Source: Epichloe hybrida (lineage: Eukaryota > Ascomycota > Sordariomycetes > Hypocreales > Clavicipitaceae). Taken from it: DNA of 64,000 bases. Location of the stretch: assembly GCA_019022495.1 (NCBI GenBank), contig JAFEKR010000011.1, positions 1,426,001 through 1,490,000 of the forward strand, written 5' to 3'. Below the pieces are notes generated by a model. The model saw only the letters and a list, made by a program, of their open reading frames with translations, was not told the origin of the DNA and did not search any database. Of this stretch, positions 24,251-34,266 are shown in pieces (position 1 is the first letter of the stretch; each line of letters opens with the position of its first letter). The position numbers and the translations under genes are program-made.

Positions 24251-24735
24251 TTTTTGGGAGTCGGTGGCATTTCGTGAAAGTCAACGATGCGCGACGGTGA
24301 CGTTCAAATATGAAGGCTTGGGCAAATGATGAAGGGTAAAAGTAAAATAAAAAGCCGTCGTGAACTGCGTGTGGTGGTCACAGTATGAAACGGCTGTTCA
24401 GAGGACAGCTGCTGTTAATAAGTGGTGGTTTTTCTGACACTCTGTTTACAAGCAAAACATAACTGCTATACGGTCGCTCCGCTGGTTTGTATCATGATGG
24501 CCCATGGGTGAAGATGGTGGGATATCCGAATAAGTCAATTATCCAGTGTCATTCACTTAATTGCCTCTCACTGATCGCGAGCTAATCCCAAGGGCCAACA
24601 TTTATCGGCGAACTTGCATTACATATGCTATAGGGTGTGTCCTAGGCTAAGATAATGACCGCATGTTTCACAGGCTATAGGCTAAAATAATTTCTGACGT
24701 ATTCAACATGAGCACCTGTTGTGAGACGGGGAAAT
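24251..24735. other. Intergenic region, COG4 to tRNA-Ala
   Basis: About 480 bp with no recognisable gene. Two imperfect copies of a TAGGCTAARATAAT motif occur at about 24643 and 24680. Confidence 0.4.
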
Positions 24736-24861
24736 GGGCTTGTGGTCTAGGGGTATGATCTTCGTTTCGCACCTGTGAAAGCTTGGACAGTCTTCGGATT
24801 CTCTGTGCTATCAGTAGTAGTTGCCTATGAATGGTCCCGGGTTCAATTCCCGGCGAGTCCA
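24736..24861 (+). tRNA. tRNA-Ala(CGC) with a 54-nt intron
   Basis: The acceptor stem pairs GGGCTTG (24736-24742) with CGAGTCC (24854-24860), and the third pair is G-U, the alanine identity element; the discriminator base is A (24861). The D arm (TGGTCTAGGGGTATGA) and T arm (GGTCCCGGGTTCAATTCCCG) are canonical for fungal tRNA-Ala. The anticodon stem pairs TTCGT (24761-24765) with ATGAA (24827-24831) and the loop reads TTCGCA before the intron, giving anticodon CGC at 24768-24770. The intron (24772-24825) sits after position 37, the standard site for nuclear tRNA introns. A T-run (24864-24868) just downstream is a Pol III terminator. Confidence 0.9.
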
Positions 24862-24863
24862 TC

Positions 24864-24868
24864 TTTTT
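24864..24868 (+). terminator. Pol III oligo(T) terminator of tRNA-Ala
   Basis: Five T residues lie 2 nt after the tRNA discriminator base, the usual RNA polymerase III stop signal. Confidence 0.75.
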
Positions 24869-25343
24869 GTCCATTCGTTGCTCCACTATCAACGCGTTAA
24901 AATCATGATCCATACGGGAGAAATTAAAGTCTTGAACCATGTTTTTGCTCGTCTCTGCGTGATAGAACATCTGCCTGACTCGGAAGATTGGTGTTGCAAA
25001 AAAGTACATAAAAGTGGATGGTGGTGCTGCACGGCATTGCGCGCATCCGAGGGTCCCCGAAAAAAAAAGGTGAGTATCAGAAAATTCTCGTCACCAACTT
25101 AACTACAAACGACTCTCTACTTCCAACAGCTCATAAAAGAAAAATCACCAATCGATGCCGGCCCAACAAGACTAGATCTTTGCAAGACATAGGACCAAGC
25201 TCATTATTTTCCACGACTTTCGCAGAGCCGGGCCCCTTTTGACCTTCTCAGCTGGAAACCACCCCCATTTATTGATTGTTCGTGTCACGTTGGCTCGACT
25301 TATATCGGCGTTGGCCCGATCCCTCACCAGCTCGCCTCGTCCC
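24869..25343. other. Upstream region of SUA5
   Basis: About 475 bp of promoter and 5' UTR. The SUA5 frame remains open back to about 25239 without an ATG, reading an Arg/Ser/Leu-rich stretch with no acidic residues. Confidence 0.4.
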
Positions 25344-26684
25344 ATGACCCGGCCCGCCATGGAAACTCGGGTGGTGTCAATACCCCGAGGGGGATCGTCG
25401 TTGGGCCATTTCGACGACTCAAAGGGCTCACTTGACAGATTAGAACTCTGGCATATCGAGCCCGAGGCCAACGAAGCCGTGGTGGCCTTGCAACCCGCAG
25501 CAGAGCATCTCCGAACCAAAGACACGCCGGTTGCCTTCCCTACAGAGACGGTCTACGGCCTGGGCGCAGATGCCACGAGGAGCGCATCGGTAAAGGGCAT
25601 CTACGAGGCCAAGGGGCGGCCGTCAGACAACCCGCTCATCGTTCACGTGTCCGACCTGCGCATGCTGCGGAGCCTGCTGGGGGATAAGGGCGGCGGCGGT
25701 GACGATGTCATACCCGCCCGTTACAAGTCTTTGATCCGGAGGTTTTGGCCTGGCCCTCTGACGATACTGCTGCCGAACCCGGATCCTTCTCCGCTGGCGC
25801 CCGAAGTAACCGCCGGCCTCAAGTCATTTGGCGCGAGGATGCCTTCGTCGCCGTTGGCTCTGACGCTGATCAAACTTGCGGGCGTGCCGCTGGCTGCCCC
25901 CTCGGCGAATGCTTCCACGAAGCCGTCGCCCACGACGGCCCAGCACGTCAAAGACGACCTGGACGGCAGGATAGAAATCATCCTGGACGGGGCATCGTGC
26001 CAAGTGGGCGTGGAAAGCACAGTCGTAGACGGTCTCTGTGATCCGCCCGTTGTTCTCAGGCCAGGCGGCATAGGGATGGAGGATCTTCGCAGCTGCCCTG
26101 GCTGGGAGCATGTCGTCCGAGCGTACAAGGACCAGAGCGAGGAGGGCAACGCGGCGGCGCCCCGGGCACCAGGCATGAAATACAAGCACTATAGCCCGAA
26201 AGCGAGGGTCGTGCTGTACGAGTCAACCTACCGAGCCGGCAAGGATGGAATTGTCGCGGCGGATGCGGATGCCGCCGCTGTGGCACTTGCACACACACAC
26301 AACCACACACACACACAGTCGACGAATGGAAACTCTCACAAGCGCGTGGGAATCATACGAACAAAGAGATGGCGGGCAGCGGCTGGCTTGCGGTGCAACG
26401 ACTTGCATCTGTCTGCTGGTCGGGATGACGACCATGACGAGTCGTCCTACGAGGTATACGCCGGTGATTTGCAGAATCAAGAGGGACATGTCATCGGAGA
26501 GGTCTTCGACATCAGCCTGGGCCAAGATATAAAGCGAATAGCGCGGGGATTGTTCTCTGCTTTGCGGGAGTTGGATAGACGAGGGGTGGCCATGATTTTC
26601 GTAGACGGCATTGATGACGAGCTGGATATCGCAGCTGCGGTCATGAATCGCCTTCGCAAGGCGGCGTCCGATATAAGAGCTTAG
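25344..26684 (+). CDS. SUA5: Threonylcarbamoyl-AMP synthase (Sua5/YrdC)
   Basis: Single exon, 446 aa from the first in-frame ATG (25344); a second ATG at 25359 is equally possible. The YrdC-like domain spans about residues 55-250 with F-P-T-E-T-V-Y-G-L-G, K-G-R-P-S-D-N-P-L-I-V-H and S-A-N-A-S-T-K-P-S-P-T. The linker motif A-P-G-M-K-Y-K-H-Y-S-P marks the start of the C-terminal Sua5 domain (about 275-446). The enzyme makes threonylcarbamoyl-AMP from threonine, bicarbonate and ATP, the first step of the t6A37 modification of ANN-decoding tRNAs. A CA dinucleotide run (26285-26320) encodes a His/Thr-rich insert in the Sua5 domain. Its neighbour tRNA-Ala is not a t6A substrate, so proximity is probably chance. 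Confidence 0.92.
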   Translation: MTRPAMETRVVSIPRGGSSLGHFDDSKGSLDRLELWHIEPEANEAVVALQPAAEHLRTKDTPVAFPTETVYGLGADATRSASVKGIYEAKGRPSDNPLIVHVSDLRMLRSLLGDKGGGGDDVIPARYKSLIRRFWPGPLTILLPNPDPSPLAPEVTAGLKSFGARMPSSPLALTLIKLAGVPLAAPSANASTKPSPTTAQHVKDDLDGRIEIILDGASCQVGVESTVVDGLCDPPVVLRPGGIGMEDLRSCPGWEHVVRAYKDQSEEGNAAAPRAPGMKYKHYSPKARVVLYESTYRAGKDGIVAADADAAAVALAHTHNHTHTQSTNGNSHKRVGIIRTKRWRAAAGLRCNDLHLSAGRDDDHDESSYEVYAGDLQNQEGHVIGEVFDISLGQDIKRIARGLFSALRELDRRGVAMIFVDGIDDELDIAAAVMNRLRKAASDIRA

Positions 26685-26986
26685 AATGAGATTTAACTAG
26701 AGGTAGCAGAGACAAAAAAAAAAAAACGCCTTCCCCTGGGTCTAGTCCTCTCTGAACTCGATCTACTATCCCGGACGGTGTAAATTTTGACTTGATGAAG
26801 TCTTTCCTTTCATGCGGTGCTGAGTAATTAACAGTAAAGCGTTGCCTTTTTTTTTATACTTTATGTCAAATAAATAGGGAATCAGCAGCAAAAACAGGCG
26901 CCTCCTTTTCCATTACGAAGTCGTCCCTTCCCGATTTTTGTCGACTTGCCAAGCCCCTTCATACAACCAGGCTCTCCAACGCCACT
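26685..26986. other. Convergent spacer SUA5/RET3
   Basis: About 300 bp of 3' UTR sequence from both genes, with an A-run at 26715-26726 and a T-run near 26846-26856. No gene seen. Confidence 0.5.
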
Positions 26987-27767
26987 TTAGAGGCCCTGCC
27001 GTAACCAATCTGCGAGTTTTGACTTGCCCAACTGTGCAAGATTATTCACGCCCTGTTCGCTGAGATCAATGCGGCCAATAGGGACGTCCTGCGTCGGCGC
27101 TCTGCTGACGCGCTGAACAATAATCGTGGGGTCAGTCTCGAGGATGATGCCGTCGTCGACAATTTCGTCAATAGCGAGAGACACGAGGTCGTAGTTTTCG
27201 ATGATAGTGCGCTTGTCAACAGATTGCCTGTGTCGCAAGATCAAGGCGGGTCAGTCAACTCTTGTTACTGGCATTGTTTTTTTTTTCTTTTTGGGGGGAC
27301 GAGGTAGAGCCCGTACTTGAAGACCAGGTGTAGCGAGTCGCGAATGGCAAGCACCGCGTTATATAACAATATTTCGTTTTCGTCCAGACTGCCGACGACA
27401 TAGATCATGACATCGGACTCGAGCTTGTACAGAACGATCCTGTTGTCGTAAAGGATGATATCGCCGGTCTGCTTGGCTGTCTTTTCGATGAGACCCTTTT
27501 CGAATGCTTTTTGGGCTTTCAGGTCGGTATATGGGTTGCTGAATGCTGTGCCGCCTAGATTGAATCAATTAGATTCAGTGTTGTTCCTATAATCTTTGGT
27601 ACTTTATCTCCCACCTCTGAGAGGCAAGGAAGGATGACAGGTGTTTGGATTTTACCTGCGCCTGTGTTATGAGGGGAGGAATAGTATTTGGTCAAGATCC
27701 TGGCACCGTCCTCAGTCCCAAGGATGAGCACGGCCTCGACCGAGAAAAGCGACATTCTGGGAGACAT
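26987..27767 (-). CDS. RET3: Coatomer subunit zeta (COPI zeta-COP)
   Basis: Three exons on the minus strand (27656-27767, 27317-27554, 26987-27227) encode 196 aa; both introns have GTAAAA/GTACGG donors and keep phase. The N-terminus MSPRMSLFSVEAVLILGTED and the central KLESDVMIYVVGSLDENEIL are characteristic of the longin-like small adaptin fold of zeta-COP. The C-terminal part includes I-D-E-I-V-D-D-G-I-I-L-E-T-D-P. Zeta-COP pairs with gamma-COP in the F-subcomplex of the COPI coat, which drives Golgi-to-ER and intra-Golgi retrieval. It shares a divergent promoter of about 390 bp with MCM4. Confidence 0.94.
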
Positions 27768-28158
27768 TGTGGGTGGGTGTTGTTGCGAGAGTGGTGATGT
27801 GAGTGTGCCCACGTCGTCGTCGTTGGACGAGTTGGACGAGTTGGCCTGGCTCTGGCTCGCAACTGACAGCTGTGCTGTGTGTGCCTGGCTGGGCGACCCA
27901 GCTCGGGGACATTGGAGAGAACTGCTTCTCGGCTGAATACTTTGGCCGGACTCCGATGACCCCCTCCACAGGGACCTCCCCGCTTGGGCCCACCTAGCCA
28001 GATTGGGATTTCGTGTTTCGAAAAATCCATTAACGCGTGACGCGCTTCCTTACAATCTAACCCCCCTTGCTTGGGCGCTACCCATTCCTGATAATTCAAC
28101 TTTCTTACTTTCTTGTCGATTCAACCTACGTTGATCGCAAAGCAAACAACGCTCCATC
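27768..28158. other. Divergent promoter region RET3/MCM4
   Basis: About 390 bp. Near 27815-27845 a GTTGGACGA unit is repeated two to three times. An ACGCGT box and an adjoining GACGCG lie at 28033-28044, about 120 bp upstream of MCM4. Confidence 0.5.
28033..28044. promoter_or_regulatory. MCB-like elements (ACGCGT plus GACGCG) upstream of MCM4
   Basis: A perfect ACGCGT at 28033-28038 is followed directly by TGACGCGC. MCM genes are classic MBF targets in yeasts, so position and partner gene fit; binding in this organism is not shown. Confidence 0.45.
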
Positions 28159-30818
28159 ATGTCGTCGCCGTCCCATCGTCGGCAGCGTAGCTCGCAGTCC
28201 GGCACGCCTCGTCGATCTACTCGCCAGTCCGAGGCAAACACCCCTCGCAACCCCCCTTCACAGCTCGCTTCGAGCCCAATGTTCTTTCGGTCCTCGTCTC
28301 CCGCCGCTGGCCGTGACCGAGACGATGGCGCGAATGGAGATGTATCTTCTCCGTTGAGACAGATGACCAATAGCCAGACCACAGATGGTCATGCTGCTAC
28401 TCCAAGCTCCCCTCTGCGACAAATGTCAGAGTCGCAGACGCCGCGGGATGACCCTCAAAGAACGCCCAGAGCAAGCGGTATTCTCGCAGGAGGTTAGTCA
28501 TCACGACCAGGTCACAAAATTGGGATGGTATCGAGGCGGACGAACAACCACTGACTCATTTTATATAGAATCATCACCAATTCGCTACGAGCCGAGTTCC
28601 AGTCCCGGTAGATCCCTCGGACATCGGTCAGAGCTGCGCAGTGAAAGCAGTGGTCTGTTTGTCGGTTCAGATCGTGGGAGCTCCGCCGCTTATAGACGTG
28701 GTGATATCAATTCAGATGCAATGCGTACGCCTCGTGCCCCGCGCCGCATCATCTTGGACGATACCGGCAGAGTCGTCCAAGAGGGCCAGACTCCTGGATC
28801 AGATGCTGCGTCGTTTACCAACCGAGACCCAAATACGTCCGAGGCTGACCATTTGGGCGGGCACGGCCAGAGCCTCATCTGGGGCACCACGGTCTCCATC
28901 GACGATACATTCGCTTCATTCAAAGATTTTTTGCGAAATTTCACTCAAAAGTACAGAATGTACCGAGACGGGTTCTCGGATGCAGATGTGAGGGAAGCTC
29001 CGGATGCCGAACATCCCCGATATGAAGGACGCCTTCTTCCGCTGCAACGTTTGCAACCACTCCGTTAATGTCGGGCTTGACCGGGGCAAGATTCGTGAGC
29101 CAACTGAATGCCCTCGCCCGATCTGCAACTCCAAGAACTCGATGCAGATTGTTCACAACAGATGCTCCTTCGAGGACAAGCAAGTCATCAAGCTGCAGGA
29201 GACGCCCGACGCAGTTCCCCCTGGCCAAACCCCCCACTCTGTTTCTGTTTGTGTGTACAACGAACTGGTCGACTTCTGTAAAGCCGGTGATCGTGTGGAG
29301 CTGACGGGCATTTTCCGTGTCAGTCCTGTGCGCGTGAACCCACGTCAGCGGGCAATCAAGAGCGTTTACAAAACCTATGTGGATGTTCTCCATGTTCAAA
29401 AAGTTGACAAGAAGCGCATGGGTGCCGACGCGACCACACTCGGCGTCACCGGCGAGGACGAGGCAGACAAAGGCAGCAACGAGCTGGAAGAGACTCGAGT
29501 CATTACTCCCGAAGAGGAGGCCAAAATTAGAGAGACTGCGGCTCGCGATGACATCTATGAGCTACTTGCCAGATCTCTCGCCCCCTCAATCTACGAGGCC
29601 GATGACGTCAAAAAGGGCATTCTGCTGCAACTCTTTGGCGGTACCAACAAGACATTCCACAAGGGTGGTAGCCCCAAGTACAGAGGTGATATCAATGTGC
29701 TGCTTTGCGGTGACCCCTCGACGGCCAAATCGCAGATCCTCGCGTACGTTCACAAGATTGCCCCGCGAGGCATCTACACCAGCGGCAAAGGCTCATCCGC
29801 GGTCGGTCTCACAGCGTATGTGACGCGTGATCCCGAGACGAGGCAGCTTGTTCTTGAGTCTGGCGCCCTTGTTCTCTCAGACGGCGGTGTCTGCTGCATT
29901 GATGAGTTTGACAAGATGTCAGACTCTACTCGCTCTGTGCTTCACGAAGTAATGGAGCAGCAGACCGTGTCCGTGGCCAAGGCGGGCATCATCACGACGC
30001 TCAACGCCCGAACCAGTATCCTGGCATCCGCCAATCCCATCGGCAGCCGCTACAACCCGGACCTGTCTGTCCCTCAGAACATCGACCTTCCTCCTACCCT
30101 CCTCTCTCGTTTCGATCTCGTCTACCTGATCCTCGATCGTGTCGACGAGAAGACCGACAAGCGGCTGGCGAAGCATCTCCTGTCCCTCTACCTCGAAGAC
30201 AAACCTCACCATGCCCCCACAAGCAATGATATCCTGCCAATCGAGTTCCTCACCATGTACATCTCGTACGCGCGGTCTCAGATCCAGCCCGTCATCACCA
30301 AAGAGGCAGGCGAAGAGCTCGTCAGCTGCTACATTGCCATGCGCGCTCTCGGCCAAGACGTCCGCGCCGCAGAGAAGCGCATCACGGCCACGACACGACA
30401 GCTCGAAAGCATGATTCGTCTCTCCGAGGCCCATGCCAAGATGAGGCTTTCGGGCGTCGTGACCCGGGACGACGTCCGCGAAGCCAATCGCCTCATCCAG
30501 ACGGCTCTCAAGACGGCCGCCACCGACTCACAGGGCCGCATCGACATGAGTCTCCTGACTGAAGGCACCAGTGCCGCGGACCGCAAGCGACGAGACGAAC
30601 TGAGAGATGCCGTACTCAAACTACTGGATGACATGACTGCCGGTGGGAACAGTGTCCGCTGGTCCGACGTAGCCAAGCGCCTAAGCGACGCCGCAAGCAT
30701 GCCCGTCGAAACATCCGAGTTCAACCAAGTCATGCGAAGCTTGGAAACAGAGAACCTCATCTCCGTGACAGGCGAGGGTGCACGGAAGAATGTACGGAGA
30801 GTGACGGCCGTTGTGTAG
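28159..30818 (+). pseudogene. MCM4: MCM4 (replicative helicase subunit), internal deletion with frameshift
   Basis: Exon 1 (28159-28492, Ser/Thr/Pro-rich CDK-type N-tail) is spliced by a GTTAGT...TATAG intron to 28569, and the frame runs through SLIWGTTVSIDDTFASFKDF to R-E-A-P-D-A-E near 29005. There it passes directly into I-P-D-M-K-D-A-F-F-R-C-N in another frame (29004-30818, 604 aa). That part holds the zinc finger (C-x2-C...C-x4-C), Walker A GDPSTAKSQ (about 29715), Walker B CIDEFDKM (about 29890), an arginine finger (LLSRFDLVYLI) and the C-terminal winged helix. The roughly 150-190 residues normally in between (N-terminal A domain and the first OB-fold strands) are absent, and the frame is shifted. 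Such a gene could not make working Mcm4, yet MCM4 is essential; another copy or a sequence fault is implied. Confidence 0.75.
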
Positions 30819-31237
30819 GGAATGGAAGAGGCGAAAATAGGGGTTTTTCGTAATGTCGGGATGAGAATTTTTTGTTTACGAGTTTTACGAAAAAGGGGGG
30901 GGGGGGCGCGCATCTGGGAAGGCATGGAGAGCTCATCATCATTTGCGAGGCCTGGCGTTTTGGCTTCAAATATCTCTTGTGTATACGCACGACTGTGTTA
31001 TTACAAAAAAATGTGTACTCATCGTGGTAGTATCATGTGTGAATGTGTGCCAGTTTCTCCGCTCGTCACCCAGGTTTTGCCGTGTAATTCAAGATGCCCT
31101 CTCCGCTGCTGCCTGCACATCGCACAAGCTACCCGGCGAATCATCATTACAGCAGACGCTGTCATCCAAAGGAAGACTCCCGACTGGCTAATTAGTATTA
31201 TGACCGTGACTATGTACAACCCCGTTTGCTCTTCTCA
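30819..31237. other. Convergent spacer MCM4/VTC4
   Basis: About 420 bp of 3' flanking sequence with a G-run at 30896-30906. No gene recognised. Confidence 0.5.
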
Positions 31238-33698
31238 TCACCACACGCGTCTCTCTCTTCCCTCGAGAGCAAAGTTTAGCGACACAGCAACGAACAAGGC
31301 CGCGCAGAGCACACTGGGTCCCCACTTGTCGTAGAACCGGGCTGCCTTGCGGTCGCGAATCGACTTGCTTCGATACAGGTAGATGCCGACAGAGTAGCAC
31401 AGACTCAGAATAGCCAGGAGCGTGAAGATGCCCGAGATCCAGAATGATGTGCGTGTGGGATGATGCCCAAAGTTGAGAAGCGTGGTGGCAATAGTGCCCA
31501 TGTAAATGGAATATTCGAGCTACGTGGCTGGTTAGCAAATGCGGCGCGATATCAGAGGGGCTGGCAGCCTGCTCATTGTCTCTTCTCCGACTTACCCAGC
31601 CGAGAAATGTTCGTTCAGCGGCGAAGTAGACCTTGGGCTCTACGCGAACAGGAACATAGATCTTCTTGCCTGGGGGCGCTTTGAACTTCCTTGACTGAAT
31701 GGCATCAGAGCCGAAAAGCATCTGGAGTCGAGCGCTACGAGGGACCTCGGTGCTGCGAGGTGCGGGAATGAGATGCTTCAGCACATTGAGTGTGCCGTCG
31801 CGAGCTGCGCGACCCTTGGTGGCAAACAGCGTCGCGTAGTAGTGCCAGCCTCCGATCCGTCTCGCCTCCTCCAACTCATAGTTGGCATCGTATTCACCGT
31901 CAGAGTCATAAATGGGATAATCTTCGCTGCTGGTCGGCTGATCAACCGTCTGGCCTTCTGTGTCTGCCGGTGCAGGAAGAGCTCGTGCGCTAGATTGGCC
32001 ATTGGAGGCTGCTGCGCGAGCAGCTGGACGATCTTCTTCGTCATCAGAATCCAGATCTTCTTCATCGTCATCGGACGTGTTGGCTGTGCCAGAGAGGCCG
32101 GGTCGGCGAATGCCAAAGTCATGCGTGGCAGGTTTGCGGATGTCAACGTCCATCTGCGGCATCCAGAAGGGCAGGAGATTGATCCTGTCCGGGAACAGAC
32201 ACGCTGTGCCGTGAATGAACTTGGAAAACTTGGGTACGGACTCAACGAGGTGAGATGAGATGAGTTGACGTACCCACTCGGGAGGTTCTTGTCCCATTTG
32301 TGTTTGGAGCTTCACCTCGAGAACGGCATAAGGAAATCGGACAACATCTTCAGCAGGTAATTGAGAGAAGGGCCAATCAATGCCAATGTCCATGCGTCTC
32401 CAATTGTCTCCAGATCGAGAGCGGCCGTCGAGATTATCCTCGCGAACCATTGTCAGCTCTGTGTCCAGAGAGAGACGTACTCGTGCATCGGCTGGAAGCT
32501 GGAACGCAGTCCGGTTGTAGAACGAACGGCACACAGGCTTGTAACCCTTTTTGATGACGGACCATTGAATCTCGGAGGCTAGCCGCTCATCTTCAGCAAT
32601 AGCCTTTTCCGACTTTTTGCCTTCCTTGCGCGCCTTTTCAAAAATGGCGGCAGGGAGCAGTTCGCCCCTCATGTAGGCATTCACGTTCTTCTCCTTAATG
32701 GCAAAACGCGCCTTGACAGATTTTTCACCAGTCCAGTCTTCTCGGTGGGTTTTCCGTTCAACAAAAATAGTTTCCGTCTGCATGCCTCCGTACCATCGAA
32801 GTCGGATGGCCTCGGCACCTTCTGTCTTCTTCAGACGGCCCTCGTACAAGTCCCATCTATCGGGATTGTCGTAGTAAATAGATGTGATGGCCGAGTCTTG
32901 TTGTTCGAACTCTTTGCTGGCATTGAAAACGAGCACCGGCAGGTGCTTCAAGATGATGAGCTTTAATTCGGTTACATTGTCTGGATGGACCCAGTACTTT
33001 GTCGTTTGACGGACAAAATTTGCCTGGCCACCTCCAGCAGCACTGTCACCTTTGACGGGATGACCACGTGTTCTAACGAGATCCCAAAGATTGGACAGCT
33101 TGATAACGGAAGCATCGTAGTTCTCCTTGTAGAATGGCTTTGCCTTGAGCCGAGTATCGAAAACAGGACGGAGGTGCCAGCCGGTCATTTTCTACCAAAT
33201 TGGTCAATTGAGAATTGCGCTGTAACAAGTTTCATCGAGCCATTGCCCATTCAGTAGACTTACATCATGCTTCTTGATGATCTTGTAAAAGCCAGTGTAG
33301 TTGAGCTGCACAAACTTGGCCAAGTCGTGGACATCGGCAATGATGTCACTCAAGTCCTCCTCCAGCAGCATGAATTCCTCTTCGCTTGGACCATCTTCAC
33401 CGAGGCCACGCTCGTTGAGTCGGTTCACAACATCCTTGACCTCGTGTTCGCTGACAGCAATTCGTCTCGAGATCTCCATCGCTTTTACCTGCTGCTTGGT
33501 GTGTACCTTCTCGAGCTCTGCTTCCAGCTTGCCCACGAAGCGGATCTCGTCCTCCTCGGTCCATTCGTTGCCCGCAGCATCGCCGGTCCTGACCGGACCC
33601 GTGGCCTTCTTGAGTTCGGCCTTGAGGCCGTTGTAGTCGATGTAATACCATTGGTATTCGCGGATGACGCTCGACCGTAGCTGCTCGCCGAATTTCAT
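31238..33698 (-). CDS. VTC4: Vacuolar transporter chaperone 4 (polyphosphate polymerase)
   Basis: Three minus-strand exons (33264-33698, 31596-33191, 31238-31519) give 770 aa. Residues 1-145 are the SPX domain ([20 protein letters not shown], with the Lys cluster Y-K-I-I-K-K-H-D that senses inositol pyrophosphates). Residues about 190-500 are the tunnel-shaped polymerase domain with I-R-L-R-W-Y-G (ATP-phosphate arginines), V-L-E-V-K-L (metal-binding Glu) and [10 protein letters not shown] (catalytic-tunnel lysines). An acidic low-complexity segment (about 515-600) precedes a C-terminal DUF202 membrane domain with three helices (about 680-765). The VTC complex makes polyphosphate from ATP and passes it into the vacuole. 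Length exceeds the yeast protein (721 aa) because of the acidic insert. Confidence 0.95.
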
Positions 33699-34266
33699 GG
33701 CGAGAACGCCGGGCTCGGCTTGAACTCTGCCTTGGCTTGATGGTTTCCAAGAGCTGCTGTTCTGCGCGGGGTGGTGCAGATAAATCCTACCACCGCAGAG
33801 CGAGTGGGTAATAAAGGAGAGGAGATGCTGAATTGAAGGAAGATGGGCTCCAAGAAGAGAATAGAAGATGGTTGAATGGCTGGAACCGGTGCCGAGGTCC
33901 CCAGGAGGGAAGGCATTGGCGAATCACGCTTGCGGCCAAAGCAACGTGCGAGGGGGGACCGGGAGGCATGAACCAGGGGTCACCCAGGCCATCCATCCCA
34001 GGCCATCCCAGGCCGGTCCAGTTCCTGTCTGCAGCGGACCAGCAGCTGAACACGGCGCTACCAGCCGTTGGACCTGCGCTAGATCTCAGAACACTGCCCC
34101 GTAATCCGTAATCTGTACTACCACTCAATGGGATCCGCAATCGGCTTAGACCAAGGCGGGGCAAACCTGGACGTGAACTTTTTTTTTTTTTTTTTCCCCG
34201 TCTTTTGGTTCTAGGTGCTGTACCAGGCAAGCAAATTATTGAAGCTGTACATATCCGCGCCGCATC
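33699..34266. other. Divergent promoter region VTC4/RMT2
   Basis: About 570 bp. It holds a CCAGGCCATCC repeat near 33985-34015 and a T-run at 34180-34196. No gene recognised. Confidence 0.5.

Noticed and set aside
26285..26320. CA repeat as a possible frameshift or intron signal in SUA5
   Set aside because: The frame continues cleanly through the repeat into the conserved Sua5 C-terminal domain, so it is just a coding microsatellite.
28983..29025. A tiny intron that would rescue the MCM4 frame (GTGAGG donor at about 28987)
   Set aside because: Any acceptor within reach would make an intron of 20-40 nt, below what is plausible here, and it would still not restore the missing conserved block.
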